Below, piece after piece: positions 53,290 to 61,185 of a stretch of DNA of 64,000 nt. The stretch lies in NCBI GenBank assembly GCA_963682005.1, contig OY820914.1, positions 5,084,001-5,148,000 on the forward strand, in the 5' to 3' direction. Numbering within the stretch: position 1 is the first letter of the stretch; every line of letters starts with the position of its first letter. The notes beneath the pieces were generated by a model. The model searched no databases and was not told the origin of the DNA. It was given only the letters and a program-made list of their open reading frames with translations. Origin of the DNA: CAIYUC01 sp963682005 (GTDB taxonomy: Bacteria; Bacteroidota; Bacteroidia; Bacteroidales; FEN-979). A program made the position numbers and the translations under genes.

Positions 53290-55077
53290 ATGACGAACAC
53301 TAAATTACAAAACTGGGTCAATGACTGGAAAGAACTTTGCCAGCCGGAATCTGTTCACTGGTGTGACGGGTCTGACAAAGAGAATCAGAAATTGCTGGAC
53401 CAAATGGTTGCAACCGGAATGGCCGTAAAGCTGAATGAATCCAAAAGGCCGAACAGTTACTATTTCCAGAGTGATCCGAGCGATGTTGCACGGGTTGAGA
53501 ACAGAACGTTCATCTGTTCTGCAAAGAAAGAAGATGCCGGTCCCACAAACAACTGGATGGACCCTGTTGAAATGAAGAAGATCCTGACGGAAGAGTATCG
53601 TGGATGCATGAAAGGAAGAACTATGTACGTAATTCCATTCAGCATGGGACCGTTGGGTTCCAAAATCGCCCATATCGGTGTTCAGATCACCGACTCTCCC
53701 TATGTCGTGGTGAATATGAGGATCATGACGCGGATGGGATCAAAAGTTCTCGACGTCCTCGGAAACGGAGACTTCGTGCCTTGTATGCATTCTGTCGGTG
53801 CTCCGCTTAAACCCGGTGAAACAGATGCAAAGTGGCCCTGCGCCCCGATCGAAAAGAAATACATCTCGCATTTCCCTGATACGAATGAAATATGGTCATT
53901 TGGGAGCGGTTATGGCGGAAATGCACTGCTTGGCAAGAAATGCTTTGCATTGCGTATCGCATCCGTGATGGCACAAAGGCAAGGCTGGATGGCTGAACAC
54001 ATGCTGATCATGGGCATTACTAACCCGCAGGGTGTGAAACGTTACGTAGCAGCTGCATTCCCCAGTGCATGCGGTAAAACGAACCTCGCCATGCTGATCC
54101 CCAACATCCCGGGATGGAAAGTGGAAACGGTAGGTGATGATATTGCCTGGATGAAATTCGGAGAAGATGGAAGGCTTTATGCCATTAACCCGGAGGCCGG
54201 CTTTTTTGGTGTTGCTCCTTACACTTCCATGGAAACAAATCCCAATGCGATGCTCTCCTGCAAATCCGATTCAATCTTTACGAATACAGCGCTTACGCCC
54301 GATGGCGACATCTGGTGGGAAGGCATCGGCTCCGACATTCCTGCAGGGTCGATCACCTGGACGAACGAAGTTTTCGACGATCAGAAATGCAAGGTCGCAG
54401 CACACCCGAATGCAAGATTTACTGCACCGGCCCGACAGTGCCCGGTTATTGACAAAGACTGGGAAAATCCGAAAGGTGTTCCCATCTCTGCATTCCTTTT
54501 CGGCGGCCGCCGTCCTGGTACAGTACCTCTCGTCTATGAGGCCTTTGACTGGAATCATGGGGTGTTCATGGGATCGATCGTTGGTTCTGAGGTTACCGCA
54601 GCAGCTATCGGGTTAAAAGCCGGCGTACGCCGCGATCCTTTTGCCATGCTCCCATTCTGTGGCTATCACATGGGCGATTATTTCGGACATTGGGTGACGA
54701 TCGGCAACCAGGCTCCTGACAAAACAAAGCTCCCGAGAATATACAATGTTAACTGGTTCCGGAAAGGGGCCGACGGAAAATTCCTGTGGCCTGGCTATGG
54801 CGACAATATCCGGGTGCTGAAATGGATCTTTGAACGCATTGAAGGAACAGCTGAAGGAGTTGAAACCCCCATCGGCGTTGTTCCTGGAAAACAATCGATC
54901 GACACTTCCGGGATGAACGGAGTATCAAACAAAATGGAAGAGATCCTGAAAGTTGACAGGCAGGAATGGCTTTCTGAGTGTGACCTGATCGCAGAGCACC
55001 AGGCCATTTTCGGCGACCGCCTCCCGAAAGAATTGGAGCAACAGTTCACAAATCTGAAATCAAGGCTTGAATCTTAA
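53290..55077 (+). CDS. pckG: phosphoenolpyruvate carboxykinase (GTP)
   Basis: The 595-residue enzyme is the GTP-type PEPCK: VHWCDGSDKENQKLLDQMV at the N-terminus, the reactive-Cys P-loop AAFPSACGKTNLAML (~residues 256-270), VGDDIAWMKFGEDGRLYAINPEAGFFGVAPYTS (~285-317, metal-binding kinase-2 region) and FGGRRPGTVPLVYEAFDWNHGV. It interconverts oxaloacetate and PEP with GTP/GDP; in fermenting Bacteroidota it can run toward oxaloacetate on the way to succinate and propionate. Many Bacteroidota have the ATP-type enzyme instead. The stop codon is directly followed by the ATG of the next gene. Confidence 0.96.
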   Translation: MTNTKLQNWVNDWKELCQPESVHWCDGSDKENQKLLDQMVATGMAVKLNESKRPNSYYFQSDPSDVARVENRTFICSAKKEDAGPTNNWMDPVEMKKILTEEYRGCMKGRTMYVIPFSMGPLGSKIAHIGVQITDSPYVVVNMRIMTRMGSKVLDVLGNGDFVPCMHSVGAPLKPGETDAKWPCAPIEKKYISHFPDTNEIWSFGSGYGGNALLGKKCFALRIASVMAQRQGWMAEHMLIMGITNPQGVKRYVAAAFPSACGKTNLAMLIPNIPGWKVETVGDDIAWMKFGEDGRLYAINPEAGFFGVAPYTSMETNPNAMLSCKSDSIFTNTALTPDGDIWWEGIGSDIPAGSITWTNEVFDDQKCKVAAHPNARFTAPARQCPVIDKDWENPKGVPISAFLFGGRRPGTVPLVYEAFDWNHGVFMGSIVGSEVTAAAIGLKAGVRRDPFAMLPFCGYHMGDYFGHWVTIGNQAPDKTKLPRIYNVNWFRKGADGKFLWPGYGDNIRVLKWIFERIEGTAEGVETPIGVVPGKQSIDTSGMNGVSNKMEEILKVDRQEWLSECDLIAEHQAIFGDRLPKELEQQFTNLKSRLES

Positions 55078-55638
55078 ATGCCAAAAGAGCTAAAAATATA
55101 CACGAAGACAGGGGACCTCGGGGAAACATCATTGCTCGGGGGAACCCGTGTCTCCAAAGGACACGAGCGTGTGGAGGCTTATGGCACAATTGACGAACTT
55201 AATTCCTTTGCTGGCCTGATCAGGGACCAGGAAATCAGCCAGCATTACAGGGATGTCCTTCTTCAGATACAGGAAAATCTTTTTATTGCCGAATCCTGGA
55301 TCGCTTCCGAACCGGGAATCGATCATAAAAAGCTTCCGCTTTTAGAGGAAAAAGATATCATTATCCTGGAGCAGGAAATCGATGAAATGAATAAATCCCT
55401 TCCTGATCTGAAACATTTTATACTTCCCGGCGGAATACCGGTAGTTTCATACTGTCACATCGCCAGGACCATCTGCAGAAGAGCAGAAAGAGCTGTCATC
55501 AGACTGAACTCCAAACGAATGGAGGATATTATGGTCATTAAATACCTGAACAGGTTATCCGATTATTTATTCGTTTTGGCCCGGAAAACCGGACAGGATT
55601 CGGGGATTAAAGAAACTCAGTGGTTACCAAAAATTTGA
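55078..55638 (+). CDS. PduO-type cob(I)alamin adenosyltransferase
   Basis: The 186-residue protein matches the PduO family: KIYTKTGDLGETSLLGGTRVSKGHERVEAYGTIDELNSFAGL (~5-46; ATP-binding loop) and CHIARTICRRAERAVIRLN (~123-141; the RTxCRRAER helix with the key Arg pair). It adenosylates cob(I)alamin to coenzyme B12. It starts immediately after the pckG stop, so the two are surely co-translated; a shared role in the methylmalonyl-CoA route of succinate/propionate fermentation is a reasonable inference. Confidence 0.93.
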   Translation: MPKELKIYTKTGDLGETSLLGGTRVSKGHERVEAYGTIDELNSFAGLIRDQEISQHYRDVLLQIQENLFIAESWIASEPGIDHKKLPLLEEKDIIILEQEIDEMNKSLPDLKHFILPGGIPVVSYCHIARTICRRAERAVIRLNSKRMEDIMVIKYLNRLSDYLFVLARKTGQDSGIKETQWLPKI

Positions 55639-55665
55639 TACTTGCTGTTTTGTAAAAATTTTTTA

Positions 55666-55673
55666 TACTTTTG
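55666..55673 (+). promoter_or_regulatory. -7 box upstream of the DUF2795 gene
   Basis: TACTTTTG matches TAnnTTTG and lies 28 bases before the ATG at 55702 in an AT-rich gap. Confidence 0.5.
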
Positions 55674-55701
55674 CAAAAATTTTCAAACCCCGATCTAACA
55701 T

Positions 55702-55923
55702 ATGTACTGGACACTCGAATTGGCCTCAAAACTTGAAGATGCACCCTGGCCGGCAACCAAGGATGAGCTCATTGACTGGGCTATCAGGTCAGGTGCCCCG
55801 CAGGAAGTTGTTGAAAATTTAAAAGAAATCGAGGATGAAGGTGAAACATATGAACGCATTGAAGATATATGGCCTGATTATCCCACCAAAGATGATTTCT
55901 TTTTCCACGAAGACGAATACTGA
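55702..55923 (+). CDS. small acidic DUF2795 protein
   Basis: The 73-residue protein starts MYWTLELASKLEDAPWPATKDELIDWAIRSGAP, the DUF2795 pattern, and ends in a very acidic tail (DDFFFHEDEY). The N-terminal half should form a small helical domain. DUF2795 proteins are common in Bacteroidota and cyanobacteria and have no settled function. It has its own -7 box and converges with rsmD nine bases downstream. Confidence 0.85.
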   Translation: MYWTLELASKLEDAPWPATKDELIDWAIRSGAPQEVVENLKEIEDEGETYERIEDIWPDYPTKDDFFFHEDEY

Positions 55924-55932
55924 TCCGGTTTC

Positions 55933-56472
55933 CTAAGCTTTTTGCTGAAAAATACTGAAATTTACATTCCCGTACTTTCTTTGCTCATAAAATCCCGGCT
56001 GATCTGAAAAGTCAAACCGCCTTGAATGTTCAAGGATGAACAGGCCGTCCTTCTTAAGAATTTTATTTCCGATGATCAACCCCGGCAATGAACCGAGTTC
56101 TTCCATTTCATATGGCGGATCGGCAAAAATCAGGCTGAACGAACCTTCCGGAGATTTCAGGTAGGAAAAAACATTTGCCCTGACCACGGTAAGGCAATCT
56201 GCATGCATCTGCTCTCCTGTTCTTAGAATAAATGAAGCACATTTATGATCAGAATCAACGGCAACAATATCACGGCATCCGCGGGAAATGAATTCATATG
56301 TAATGTTTCCGGTACCCGCAAAAAGGTCAAGGACCTCCAGCTCTTCAAAATCAACCATATTATTCAGAACGTTGAAAAGGCCTTCCTTTGCAAAGTCAGT
56401 GGTGGGCCGTACCGGCAGATTTGAAGGCGGACGGATCTGCCTGCTCCTGAAGTTCCCACTGATTATACGCAT
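55933..56472 (-). CDS. rsmD: 16S rRNA (guanine-966-N2)-methyltransferase
   Basis: The 179-residue enzyme has RIISGNFRSRQI at the start, RPTTDFAKEGLFNVL (~22-36), VLDLFAGTGNITYEFISRG (~47-65, SAM motif I), and the catalytic FADPPYEME (N6/N2-methyltransferase DPPY, ~115-123). It methylates G966 in helix 31 of 16S rRNA. Its start overlaps the end of the DUF3822 gene by 10 bases, a pairing frequently seen in Bacteroidota. Confidence 0.93.
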   Translation of the reverse strand: MRIISGNFRSRQIRPPSNLPVRPTTDFAKEGLFNVLNNMVDFEELEVLDLFAGTGNITYEFISRGCRDIVAVDSDHKCASFILRTGEQMHADCLTVVRANVFSYLKSPEGSFSLIFADPPYEMEELGSLPGLIIGNKILKKDGLFILEHSRRFDFSDQPGFYEQRKYGNVNFSIFQQKA

Positions 56473-57308
56473 AAGAGAAGATTTAAAAGGGGATAATGCT
56501 GATGACCGGTTATCTCATTAAATATGTAACTATAATCCGCCCTGTCATTCCTTCCCGCGAAGTCAATATTCCTGATGTATTTGTAAAGCAGGTCAAACAC
56601 CGGTGAATCCCGCTCAATATTCCCGAGCAGGATCACGCCTGATTCTTCCGGGTTCAAATCCATCTGTTCCATCACAAAGATCACATAATAAATGATATCG
56701 GAGGGGGCCTTGAAATGAAATGCATTGCAATATTCAAGCTGATTCCCATTAAAGATTAGGATGTCAATATCCTGATCCCGGAAATGGATGAATATTTTCC
56801 TCCCTGTGATCCGGTTTTTAAAATTCATCCAGAGGGTCCTGATGAGAACAGACGTGTGATGAACAATGGATGCTCCCGGGAAAACTTGTGATATTACCTT
56901 CAGCATTTCGGCGGGAATGCTGTAAACATTAACGATTTCAAGCTGATCGAGGATGTCATACCAGATCTCCTCCCCGAACTGCTTTTCATGGCTGAAGTCA
57001 AAATAGTTTTCCTTGCCTTCCTGCTCAAACAGCATGACCGGAATGAGGGTTGACCTGTTGTTTTCGATCATAAGGGAAACAGAACGGTATGGCTGATGTA
57101 TCATCGGGTTGTTGTTGGTAATCTCCTCGATGGTATTTGTAAAGGACTCAATCCCGATGTATCTGTTTTTATCGTGATCCAGGATGCACCAGGAAACACT
57201 GTTCTCCGCCACACGGATCGCCACATCGTACTTATCCGTATTGTACTGGTCGAAGGACTCATCTGTTCTGGTCAGTATGGGTTTTAACCCGGCAGTCATA
57301 TCTGTCAT
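56463..57308 (-). CDS. DUF3822 family protein (actin-like fold predicted for the family)
   Basis: The 281-residue protein has the DUF3822 features YDVAIRVAENSVSWCILD (~28-45), YRSVSLMIENNRSTLIPVMLF, VYSIPAEMLKVISQVFPGASIVHHTSVLI and GRKIFIHFRDQDIDILIFNGNQLEYCNAFHFK. The family is restricted to Bacteroidota, has an ASKHA-like layout and no known activity. It is translationally coupled to rsmD and begins one base after the DUF4010 gene's stop. The start at 57308 (ATG) is preferred to a TTG at 57329. Confidence 0.75.
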   Translation of the reverse strand: MTDMTAGLKPILTRTDESFDQYNTDKYDVAIRVAENSVSWCILDHDKNRYIGIESFTNTIEEITNNNPMIHQPYRSVSLMIENNRSTLIPVMLFEQEGKENYFDFSHEKQFGEEIWYDILDQLEIVNVYSIPAEMLKVISQVFPGASIVHHTSVLIRTLWMNFKNRITGRKIFIHFRDQDIDILIFNGNQLEYCNAFHFKAPSDIIYYVIFVMEQMDLNPEESGVILLGNIERDSPVFDLLYKYIRNIDFAGRNDRADYSYIFNEITGHQHYPLLNLLLCV

Positions 57309-57309
57309 A

Positions 57310-58581
57310 TTATGCAATAAAGACAACAAGAATATTCAGGACAATAATTATTACAAAGCTAATCAAAAGCATTTTCCAGAGTCGCTTGTCTGAAAAGAAA
57401 CATCCATAGATCATTTTAAGAAAGTTGTTGCTGATGATCGCCTGGAGCGTTGCAACAAAGATTGCATCCGGTGTAATGCCGTACTTCCCCTGGAAAAGGT
57501 TGATAAGGAATGGATCGATATCGGTCAGCCCGACGATCAGGGAGAGTATGTTAAGGCCAGGTGTTCCCCAGTTCCGGATAACAAACCAGGTAATAAAGGT
57601 AAAAGCGATGTATAGAGCGGTAAAAATAAGAGCAACTTTAAATTCCAGCGGGTTCTTTCCGGTGCTCTGTTCCTTTTTTGCTCCTGTCACAGGACCGTTT
57701 CTATACAAAAGGATGAATGACCCGATCCCGGCTGTGGCAATAAAAAGTCCCAGGAACCATGGCCAGATCCGGAGAAAAAGCTCCAGGTTGAAGATCAGGA
57801 TCAGGACAAGGATCCTCAGATACATCATCCCGGTGGCAAAATTTATTGCAGCAACATACTGGTTGCGGTTTTCCGGGTCTTCCTTGCTTTTCCTTGCGAT
57901 AATGATGGTGGTTGCCGTGCTGCTGTATAGTCCGCCAAGGATCCCGGAAAAAATGATCCCTGCATCCCTGAACACAAATTTCTTCAGCAGGTAACTCAGG
58001 TAGGAAATACTTGAGACGACAACAACGGCCAGCCAGATTTTGTAAGGAGTCAGACTGATATCCTTAATAAAAGGTTCATCAGGAACCACCGGGAGGATGA
58101 CTCCGGCAATGATGAGAAATTTTCCGAGTGTAAGAAACTCATCTTTATCAAATTTTGATGTTATATGCTGAAACGATTCCTTGAGCTCGGTGAGGATCAG
58201 CACAGTGACGATGATCAGCAAAACAATCCAGGCAGGTTGTGTCATCAGCAACGGACCGATGCAGAATGTGATCAATGCAATCACAATGGTCGTTATGCCA
58301 TGGTCCCTGTATTTCTGTATCTTAAAATAATAATTGATTGCCATGAATACAGAAAGAAGGATCCCTCCCACCATAAATATCAGTAGATCCTGAGGACTGA
58401 TCAGGTAGAGTACAAATCCAAGAATGCCGATGAATGTAAATGTGCGGTCGGTGCCGAATGTTCGTTCTGATTCGGCAGTCTCACTGTGGAGTTTCCGCTG
58501 GGAAAGCCCGATCAGCAATGAAAAGACTGTAACCAGCAGGAAAATGTAGAGCTCTTTCGGTATCGCGTGGATAAATTGCAT
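57310..58581 (-). CDS. MgtC/SapB-DUF4010 family membrane protein
   Basis: The 423-residue protein has about 12 predicted membrane helices. The N-terminal part (FSLLIGLSQRKLHSETAESERTFGTDRTFTFIGILG) is the MgtC/SapB-like segment with the conserved RTF..I.G.LG pattern, and the C-terminal part (GILGGLYSSTATTIIIARKS, ILSLIVGLTDIDPFLINLFQ) is the DUF4010 domain. The family resembles inner-membrane transport proteins of unknown substrate. It heads an operon with DUF3822 and rsmD. Confidence 0.8.
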   Translation of the reverse strand: MQFIHAIPKELYIFLLVTVFSLLIGLSQRKLHSETAESERTFGTDRTFTFIGILGFVLYLISPQDLLIFMVGGILLSVFMAINYYFKIQKYRDHGITTIVIALITFCIGPLLMTQPAWIVLLIIVTVLILTELKESFQHITSKFDKDEFLTLGKFLIIAGVILPVVPDEPFIKDISLTPYKIWLAVVVVSSISYLSYLLKKFVFRDAGIIFSGILGGLYSSTATTIIIARKSKEDPENRNQYVAAINFATGMMYLRILVLILIFNLELFLRIWPWFLGLFIATAGIGSFILLYRNGPVTGAKKEQSTGKNPLEFKVALIFTALYIAFTFITWFVIRNWGTPGLNILSLIVGLTDIDPFLINLFQGKYGITPDAIFVATLQAIISNNFLKMIYGCFFSDKRLWKMLLISFVIIIVLNILVVFIA

Positions 58582-58616
58582 GAGCTATGTTTGCCTGGTG
58601 AATATACCCTTTGATA

Positions 58617-58666
58617 CCCACCCCTGCCCCTCCCTACGAGTAGGGAGGGGAATACCGGAGACCGGG
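58617..58666. repeat. GC-rich palindromic extragenic repeat
   Basis: CCCCTCCCTA (58627-58636) pairs with TAGGGAGGGG (58641-58650) around a CGAG loop; outer CACCCC and GGGGTG extend the palindrome. This resembles a common Bacteroidota extragenic repeat. It lies between the DUF4010 gene start and the convergent end of the HsdR-N gene (94-base gap) and may also act as a transcript end. Confidence 0.75.
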
Positions 58667-58675
58667 GTGAAGAAT

Positions 58676-59143
58676 TTAATACGTGTTATCAATGATTGTG
58701 GCATAGTTTGGGATCTCCTTTAAAAAGCTGTAGGTGCTGTTCCTGTGATCGATGTGGCAGGCAAAATGTTCGAGTCCGTTGGTAACAATGAGAAACGGAG
58801 CATTGAAAGTCATGTTATAGAGGGCGGCCTGGTCGAATACTTCCTGTGTGATCTTCACTTCCGGAGCCTTGCACTCGACGATCAGCCGGGGTTTCCTGAA
58901 CCTGTCATAAACAACAATATCGCTTCTTTTCCGGAGCCTGTTGTATTTCAGTGAAGCCTCCACCGCAATCAGGGATGAAGGAACCTCCTGCCGATTGATC
59001 AGGAATCGTATGAAATGCTGCCTGACCCATTCTTCGGCTGTGAGGGTGACATATTTCCGCCGGATGATATCCAGCACTTCTTTTTTTCCGTCCAGGTCTC
59101 TTGTTTTAAGGTCAGTTGACGGAAGATTTAATCGTTGCACCAT
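58676..59143 (-). CDS. orphan HsdR N-terminal-domain protein
   Basis: The 155-residue protein corresponds to the type I restriction enzyme HsdR N-terminal (nuclease) domain alone: EWVRQHFIRFLINRQEVP, IAVEASLKYNRLRKRSDIVVYDRFRKPRLIVECKAP (~62-96). The latter holds the PD-(D/E)xK elements, D in RSDIVV and ECK. The rest of HsdR (helicase) and hsdMS are absent. Proteins like this are found beside holA or AMP nucleosidase in many Bacteroidota, so a chromosomal housekeeping or DNA-processing role is more likely than restriction. It is divergent from the AMP nucleosidase gene. Confidence 0.85.
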   Translation of the reverse strand: MVQRLNLPSTDLKTRDLDGKKEVLDIIRRKYVTLTAEEWVRQHFIRFLINRQEVPSSLIAVEASLKYNRLRKRSDIVVYDRFRKPRLIVECKAPEVKITQEVFDQAALYNMTFNAPFLIVTNGLEHFACHIDHRNSTYSFLKEIPNYATIIDNTY

Positions 59144-59183
59144 TCTGCTTTATCAGAAATACATACAAATATAACAAAAAACT

Positions 59184-59191
59184 TATCTTTG
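59184..59191 (+). promoter_or_regulatory. -7 box upstream of AMP nucleosidase
   Basis: TATCTTTG, an exact TAnnTTTG match, 39 bases before the ATG at 59231 in the divergent gap. Confidence 0.55.
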
Positions 59192-59230
59192 CAGGAAACT
59201 CCTTGTCGTCCTAAGATAAAACACCCATTC

Positions 59231-60004
59231 ATGCAGACAAAGAAAGAAATCGTTGAGGATTGGTTGCCAAGATATACCGGGACAACCCTCGACAAATTTG
59301 GCGATTATATCCTTTTGACCAATTTCCAGAGGTACCTGGAATTGTTTTCCAAATGGCACAAAGTGATCATTAACGGGAAGGATAAGGCCATGCCGAGTGC
59401 AACAGCCAACCGGATCACCATGATCAACTTCGGGTTTGGAAGCCCAAATGCCGCCACCATTATGGATCTTTTAAGTGCAATTAAGCCCAAAGCCTGCCTG
59501 TTCATAGGTAAATGCGGCGGACTGAAGAAAAAGAACAAGCTTGGCGACCTGATCCTCCCGATTGCTGCGATCAGGGGAGAAGGAACTTCTGATGACTATT
59601 TCCCGGAGAGGGTTCCTGCGCTTCCGGCATTTAACTTACAGAAGGTCATTTCCACCACCATCCACGAGCATAAGCGAGAATACTGGACGGGAACCGTTTA
59701 TACGACGAACCGGCGTGTATGGGAATATGATGACCGGTTCAAGGCCTATCTGCAAAAAACCAGGGCGATGGCCATCGATATGGAAACGGCAACGATCTTT
59801 TCAGTCGGCTTTGCCAACAAGATACCGACCGGTGCGCTGCTGCTGGTTTCTGACCAGCCGATGGTGGCATCCGGGGTTAAGACACAAGTCAGCGACAAAC
59901 TGGTGACCGACAAGTTTACTGAAGAGCATCTTCGCATCGGAATGGAATCGCTCGAGGCGCTGATCGCCGACGGACTCACCGTAAAGCACCTTCGGTTCGA
60001 TTAA
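59231..60004 (+). CDS. amn: AMP nucleosidase (short Bacteroidota type)
   Basis: The 257-residue protein has the purine-nucleoside-phosphorylase-like fold: MINFGFGSPNAATIMDLL, CLFIGKCGGLKKKNKLGDLILPIAAIRGEGTSDDYFP (~96-132), and AMAIDMETATIFSVGFANKIPTGALLLVSDQPM (~180-212), with the MET-type ribose-binding Glu and the catalytic Asp in VSDQP. It hydrolyses AMP to adenine and ribose 5-phosphate. It lacks the extra N-terminal domain of E. coli Amn. The start at 59231 is chosen because conserved sequence begins there and the promoter box lies just upstream. It is followed by holA 12 bases later. Confidence 0.88.
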   Translation: MQTKKEIVEDWLPRYTGTTLDKFGDYILLTNFQRYLELFSKWHKVIINGKDKAMPSATANRITMINFGFGSPNAATIMDLLSAIKPKACLFIGKCGGLKKKNKLGDLILPIAAIRGEGTSDDYFPERVPALPAFNLQKVISTTIHEHKREYWTGTVYTTNRRVWEYDDRFKAYLQKTRAMAIDMETATIFSVGFANKIPTGALLLVSDQPMVASGVKTQVSDKLVTDKFTEEHLRIGMESLEALIADGLTVKHLRFD

Positions 60005-60016
60005 CGTGATATTTCC

Positions 60017-61036
60017 ATGGCTGCGCGTAAAAATGCATTCAGCTTCGATGCGATCCTTGGCGATCTGAAAAACAAGATCTATTATCCGATATATTTCCTC
60101 TTTGGAGAGGAGGCTTATTATATTGATACAATCTCCGATTTTATCGAACAGAATATCCTGACAGATCTTGAGAAGGAGTTCAACCAGACCATCATTTACG
60201 GGAAAGACACGAATGTGCCTACCCTGATCAGCTATGCCCGCCGTTTTCCCATGATGGCCAATTACCAGGTCATCATACTCAAGGAGGCCCAGGACCTGGA
60301 CAAGATCGAAGAACTGATCACGTACGTTGAAAATCCATTAAAATCCACGATCCTCGTGATCTGTTATAAATATGAAAAGATCGACGGAAGGAAAACATTT
60401 TATAAGTCAATCGAAAAAACGGGTGTCCTCTTCGAATCGAAACGGCTTTACGATAACCAGGTTCCCGACTGGATCCAGGATTATGTCAGGAGATTGAAAT
60501 ACACCATCACCCCGAAAGCGGCCTGGCTGCTTGCCGAATTTCTGGGCAATGACCTCTCCAAGATCGTGAATGAGATCGGCAAACTGACGATCAACATTAC
60601 GTCAAACCAGGAGATCAAGGATGAATACGTGGAAAAGAATATCGGGATCAGCAAGGATTTCAATGTATTTGAACTGCACAAGGCGCTTGGGAAGAAAGAC
60701 ATCCTGAAATCAAACCAGATCATTGCCTATTTTGCTTCCAATCTTAAAGAAAATCCACTGCCCAAGATCATCCCGATGCTCTATAGTTTCTTTTCCAAAG
60801 TAATGATCTACCATACGCTGAAAGACAAATCACGAAACAACGCGGCGGCAGCCCTTGCCGTGAACCCTTTTTTCCTCCAGGATTACCAGGTTGCGGCAGG
60901 GAATTACAGCCTCCCGAAACTTTATTCTGTGATCGCCATCCTTAGGGAATATGATGTCAAATCGAAGGGTGTGGATAATGTTTCAACCAACGACGGGGAA
61001 TTGATGAAGGAGATGGTGTATAAAATTCTTCATTAA
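60017..61036 (+). CDS. holA: DNA polymerase III subunit delta
   Basis: The 339-residue protein is the clamp-loader delta: FLFGEEAYYIDTISDFIEQNIL (~25-46), TLISYARRFPMMANYQVIILKEAQDL (~72-97), and the collar region FNVFELHKALGKKDILKSNQII (~214-235). Delta opens the sliding clamp during loading. Walker motifs are degenerate, as normal for delta. Gene order AMP nucleosidase-holA with a divergent HsdR-N gene is typical of Bacteroidota. A hairpin terminator follows at 61138. Confidence 0.93.
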   Translation: MAARKNAFSFDAILGDLKNKIYYPIYFLFGEEAYYIDTISDFIEQNILTDLEKEFNQTIIYGKDTNVPTLISYARRFPMMANYQVIILKEAQDLDKIEELITYVENPLKSTILVICYKYEKIDGRKTFYKSIEKTGVLFESKRLYDNQVPDWIQDYVRRLKYTITPKAAWLLAEFLGNDLSKIVNEIGKLTINITSNQEIKDEYVEKNIGISKDFNVFELHKALGKKDILKSNQIIAYFASNLKENPLPKIIPMLYSFFSKVMIYHTLKDKSRNNAAAALAVNPFFLQDYQVAAGNYSLPKLYSVIAILREYDVKSKGVDNVSTNDGELMKEMVYKILH

Positions 61037-61130
61037 CTTTCTCCGTGAACTCTGTGTTTTCCTCTGTGCTCTCTGTGTTAAAAAATCATTAACCACAGAG
61101 ATCAATGAGAAGAAACAAAGAGCACAGCGT
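61037..61130. repeat. CTCTGTG/CACAGAG inverted repeat element (copy 1)
   Basis: Several CTCTGTG-type words (near 61049, 61061 and 61070) face AACCACAGAG and GAGCACAG (61091-61128). The element lies downstream of holA. A related sequence occurs at 63158-63223, suggesting a dispersed extragenic repeat family. Confidence 0.65.
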
Positions 61131-61137
61131 AAAAAAA

Positions 61138-61160
61138 AAGTTGCCCCGAAAGGCAACTTT
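61138..61160. terminator. bidirectional terminator between holA and the anti-sigma gene
   Basis: AAAGTTGCC (61138-61146) pairs with GGCAACTTT (61152-61160) around CCGAA, flanked by an A-run on the left and TTTTTC on the right, so it can serve holA (+) and the gene ending at 61186 (-). Confidence 0.8.
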
Positions 61161-61185
61161 TTCATTTTGAGCAAAAAGCATACGA

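Noticed and set aside
58676..59143. Type I restriction-modification system
   Set aside because: Only the HsdR nuclease domain is present; no helicase, hsdM or hsdS gene occurs nearby.
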